Origin: Cytobacillus citreus
GTDB taxonomy: Bacteria; Bacillota; Bacilli; Bacillales; Cytobacillaceae
Direction: 5' to 3'
DNA length: 64,000 nucleotides
Assembly (NCBI RefSeq): GCF_018343665.1
Contig: NZ_JAGYPM010000003.1
Span: 124,001 to 188,000 of the forward strand
The notes under the pieces are model-generated. The model saw only the letters and a list, made by a program, of their open reading frames with translations. It ran no database searches and was not told the DNA's origin. A program made the translations under genes and the position numbers. Of this stretch, positions 61,693 through 64,000 are shown in pieces. Position 1 is the first letter of the stretch. Every line of letters starts with the position of its first letter.

Positions 61693-62548
61693 AAATAAAT
61701 CCTCGTTTGAAAAGATAGAATACTAGTCTGACACTAATATAAACAAATCCTGAAATTAACAGCATTGAAAATAGCCCGATAGCTATCGGCTGTATCTCAT
61801 TGCTCTGAAAAATAAATTTTGTTATACCCGAAACATTCATTATGTATTCGATAATAAAGAGATTTCCAATTGCTAATGATATGACCTTAACTAGTTCTGC
61901 TTTAATAAAGGGCTCAACATTTTTATAAACATGTTGAAAGTTTATATAATTTAAGCTCATCCCTTTCGCTACTGCAGTTTTAATATAATCTTCACTACTT
62001 GTTTGATAATTCTTAACAGTGACAAGCTTAAATAAATACAGTGTTGGGGCAATACTGACAAGAATCGTCGGAAACCAAAGGTTTAAAGCTCCTGCATCTG
62101 GCCGTAATGACATTATTCTTATTCCTGTCATCTTATAGATTTTTACGGCAAGGATCATCGCCATTATGATGATAATAAAATCCGGTATCGCTGATAAAAT
62201 ATTCAATATGAAATTAAAAACTTTTGTTAAATGAAAACGACTAATGAAAATTCCAAAAAACAGGCTAATAACAACTGCTGCATTTACACCCAAGAGCATG
62301 ATCTTTAAACTTGTAAAAAAATTATCTCCAATATCCTCTTCAATTGCACGCCGCTGTGTCCCTAATTGATAGGTACCTAAACTCCCCTTACTGATTTCAG
62401 AAATAAAATCACCAAAAACCTCAGGTAATTTTTCAAAATTCCAATCCAAACTTTTCTCTACAGAATTGACTTCAATTATCATTGGTAATGCAGCAAGAGA
62501 AAGTATTAATAGGAAAATAATAACAATTTGTTGTATCGTTCGTAACAC
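61685..62548 (-). CDS. ABC transporter permease (OppB/DppB-like)
   Basis: A 287-residue membrane permease of the oligopeptide/nickel class. It has an N-terminal membrane anchor (TIQQIVIIFLLILSLAALPM), five further hydrophobic segments, and the EAA loop as SEDYIKTAVAKGMSLNYINF followed by HVYKNVEPF. It pairs with the permease half of the next gene, whose start lies inside its last codons. The outside region between the first two helices (residues 25-80) is long, as in OppB. GAGGAAAAAC precedes the ATG. The substrate-binding and ATPase partners must be elsewhere, or are lost. Confidence 0.85.
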   Translation of the reverse strand: MLRTIQQIVIIFLLILSLAALPMIIEVNSVEKSLDWNFEKLPEVFGDFISEISKGSLGTYQLGTQRRAIEEDIGDNFFTSLKIMLLGVNAAVVISLFFGIFISRFHLTKVFNFILNILSAIPDFIIIIMAMILAVKIYKMTGIRIMSLRPDAGALNLWFPTILVSIAPTLYLFKLVTVKNYQTSSEDYIKTAVAKGMSLNYINFQHVYKNVEPFIKAELVKVISLAIGNLFIIEYIMNVSGITKFIFQSNEIQPIAIGLFSMLLISGFVYISVRLVFYLFKRGFIYE

Positions 62549-62674
62549 ATGTTTTTCCTCCTCTGCTATTATTTCTCTATTTTTTCATTCTTTTTTATTA
62601 ATTGTCAGCAAAATTTAGTTTATTCATATAATTCTATATATGATTTTACCTTTATCACTCTAAAAAAACTCAAA

Positions 62675-62730
62675 GACCTACTCTATTTGATAGTCATACG
62701 TCGTGCCAGAACTATCGCTCAGGGTAGGTC
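62675..62730 (-). terminator. Long nested hairpin downstream of yppG
   Basis: Outer arms GACCTACCCT and AGAGTAGGTC (with a G-T pair) and inner GATAGT / ACTATC enclose a 16-base loop. On the minus strand the stem is followed by TTTGAGTTTTTTT. It lies about 50 bases past the yppG stop. It is bigger than an ordinary terminator. Confidence 0.6.
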
Positions 62731-62779
62731 AACTTTTGTTCATGTAATAAGGGATTTTCATCCATGTATATTCACTTTC

Positions 62780-63361
62780 CTATACTTTAATCATACCACC
62801 CAATCCCTTTACTAGAGACGAGACTTGATTAACTGCATTCATCATTTGACCAGCAGTATTCATCATTTTATTAATATCGATTGAGCCATCCTGTGCTTTA
62901 AAGGAATTCATTATTGATTGAACACCAGATGGCTGCTTTGGAATAAATGATTGTTTCGGATATGGATTCAAGTATGGGTTGGACATGTATGGATTTTGAG
63001 AATGCACCATTTGGTTTTGTTCTGGCTCCAAAGGATTTTGAAAAATACTCTGAGTATAGTTGCTTGATGGCATTTGCATTCCTGTTTGATGCATTTTATA
63101 TCCTGTATTTTGGTATTGATTATGCATCATATTTTGTGATGCAGCATATGGATAAGTATCTGGGTGTAAAGTCTGATTTCCGAAAAATGGCGGCCGTTGA
63201 AATTGATGATTGAATGGTGCAATATTTTCAGGATAATAAGGGAATTGCTGCTGTCTCCAATAATTTTGGGATATAAATCCTGATTCATTTGTAAATGGAT
63301 AATCCGGGTAAGAGTGGTTAATATAAAAATTTGGTACTCTAAGTACTCTTTGACCGAACAT
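62780..63361 (-). CDS. yppG: YppG-like spore-coat-type protein
   Basis: A 193-residue protein rich in asparagine, glutamine, proline and tyrosine (for example YPENIAPFNHQFQRPPFFGN), with a more ordinary C-terminal helix pair (NSFKAQDGSIDINKMMNTAG then VSSLVKGLGGMIKV). The composition, the start MFGQR and the position beside yppF match the YppG family of Bacillus, which is found only in spore formers. It is probably associated with the coat, but this is inferred. AAAGGAGG lies ten bases before the ATG. Confidence 0.75.
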   Translation of the reverse strand: MFGQRVLRVPNFYINHSYPDYPFTNESGFISQNYWRQQQFPYYPENIAPFNHQFQRPPFFGNQTLHPDTYPYAASQNMMHNQYQNTGYKMHQTGMQMPSSNYTQSIFQNPLEPEQNQMVHSQNPYMSNPYLNPYPKQSFIPKQPSGVQSIMNSFKAQDGSIDINKMMNTAGQMMNAVNQVSSLVKGLGGMIKV

Positions 63362-63396
63362 GTGCTAGTTTCCTCCTTTACTTACTGTAAAACTCA

Positions 63397-63536
63397 TATG
63401 AAAAACTTAGGGTCCACCAAGTCTTTTCGGCCAATGCTTAGTTTTTCTATGCGAACTCCTATGAAGAGACTTGATCGAAATTTCCAATCTCACTTTAACA
63501 GATTAATAAACTTAAACATTCCTCTAGCCAAAAAAT
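63397..63536. repeat. Diverged copy of the interspersed hairpin repeat
   Basis: It begins CATATGAAAAACTTAGGGTCC like the 3526 copy, has the CACCAAGTCTTTTCGGCCAA centre and GCTTAGTTTTTCTATGCG arm of the 11294 and 18953 copies, and ends TTAATAAACTTAAAC. It lies in the space between the divergent yppG and yppF genes. From 63537 to 63790 I see only AT-rich DNA. Confidence 0.55.
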
Positions 63537-63804
63537 CACATAATTATTTCTATAATTTATGAAAAAAATGCCCATCATGTGAATGTCCTGTAATCGCTTT
63601 CTATTGATGTCTAACAATGAGGAATCATGTCGGAAGTCTTAATATTAAAAAAATAATGATCACTACTTATTTTATGATAGGATATAAAAAAGTAATTAAG
63701 CTCTTATTTCTTTATTTTCGTCATTAAAATGGTTTATAGAAAACTGGTGTTGGCTAAAGCTTAACACGAATGGCGAGACTGACAATTATGAGGAGGGAAA
63801 TAAA

Positions 63805-63987
63805 ATGAATGTTCACGAACTAACAATGAAGTTTCTTCAAACAAGGAATTATAGTCCAGAAAATGTAAATGAATTGCTTGATTTTACGAAAAGGTCTTAT
63901 ATTCATGATGATATTTGTATTTCAGTTTATCGTAAGCTTGTTCGTGAACTCGAGGCACAGGGTGCAGAGCTACCAGATTTCTCTTAA
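63805..63987 (+). CDS. yppF: YppF-family protein
   Basis: A 60-residue soluble helical protein beginning MNVHELTMKFLQTRNYSPEN. Its middle and end (VNELLDFTKRSY, then ISVYRKLVRELEAQGAELP) match the YppF family of small Bacillus proteins of unknown function. GGAGGG lies before the ATG. It is next to yppG as in B. subtilis, where recU and ponA follow; those would lie to the right of the window. Confidence 0.85.
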   Translation: MNVHELTMKFLQTRNYSPENVNELLDFTKRSYIHDDICISVYRKLVRELEAQGAELPDFS

Positions 63988-64000
63988 ATCATTCCTTATA

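Noticed and set aside
62947..63213. Plus-strand frame of 88 codons opposite yppG
   Set aside because: Antisense of an AT-rich low-complexity gene; no start signal, and the yppG frame has a strong AAAGGAGG box.

Overview
The window is chromosomal DNA of a low-GC, endospore-forming Bacillaceae. The evidence is spore genes (sspL, cotD, a YppG-type gene), a B-type RNase P RNA, a guanine riboswitch ahead of xpt-pbuX, and Bacillus-type AGGAGG ribosome binding sites. From about 19.9 kb to the right end, gene content and order follow the Bacillus subtilis cspD-ypeQ-ypeP-ypdQ-sspL-ypcP-ypbS-dynA-ypbQ-bpsA-pbuX-xpt-ypwA-ypvA-ypsC-rnpB-gpsB-ypsA-cotD-yprB-yprA-yppG-yppF block, with insertions. Most genes lie on the minus strand.

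Layout. 0-8 kb: a small orphan gene, a methyltransferase, a GNAT acetyltransferase, a DegV protein, and a two-gene unit of an amidohydrolase and a very large acetyltransferase fused to beta-sandwich domains. 8-19 kb: fhs with a small partner, metA, an AIM24-family protein coupled to a methyltransferase, mntR, topB, and a quinone/thiol-stress group (WrbA-type flavoprotein, MhqD-type hydrolase, MhqO-type dioxygenase) behind an MhqR-like palindrome. 19-32 kb: cspD with a strong sigma-A promoter, two RNase H-like genes back to back, a DMT transporter, a YuiD-type PAP2 protein, sspL, ypcP, a rhodanese, the double dynamin DynA, and the alkylpyrone pair bpsA-bpsB. 32-34.3 kb: a cheX-like gene followed by a decayed accessory stretch with gene remnants. 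34.3-46 kb: pbuX-xpt under a guanine riboswitch, a b(o/a)3 oxidase operon with two promoter palindromes, transporters, ypwA and ypvA. 46-58 kb: ypsC, a frameshifted PAS-GGDEF-EAL gene, rnpB, gpsB, ypsA, cotD and the MrfA/MrfB-type repair pair yprA-yprB. 56-64 kb: a Crp/Fnr regulator convergent with hcp, an Hsp20 gene, an ABC-permease pair in which one permease is fused to an M1-type peptidase, yppG and yppF.

Themes. Redox and respiratory control recurs: hcp and the cba oxidase operon both carry TGTGA-N6-TCACA-like sites, and a Crp/Fnr regulator without an iron-sulfur cysteine cluster sits next to hcp. Intergenic spaces carry at least three families of interspersed structured repeats. One family resembles an orphan omega-RNA or terminal end of an IS200/IS605 (TnpB) element and has decayed tandem copies elsewhere in the window. 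I found no CRISPR array, intact transposase, prophage or recognisable defence island. The most unusual protein is the permease-peptidase fusion at 59-61.7 kb. Several small genes were found by reading ribosome binding sites directly: 228-368, 23541-23675, 30063-30155, 32684-32827, 37129-37290, 43409-43549, 46029-46199 and 52012-52107.
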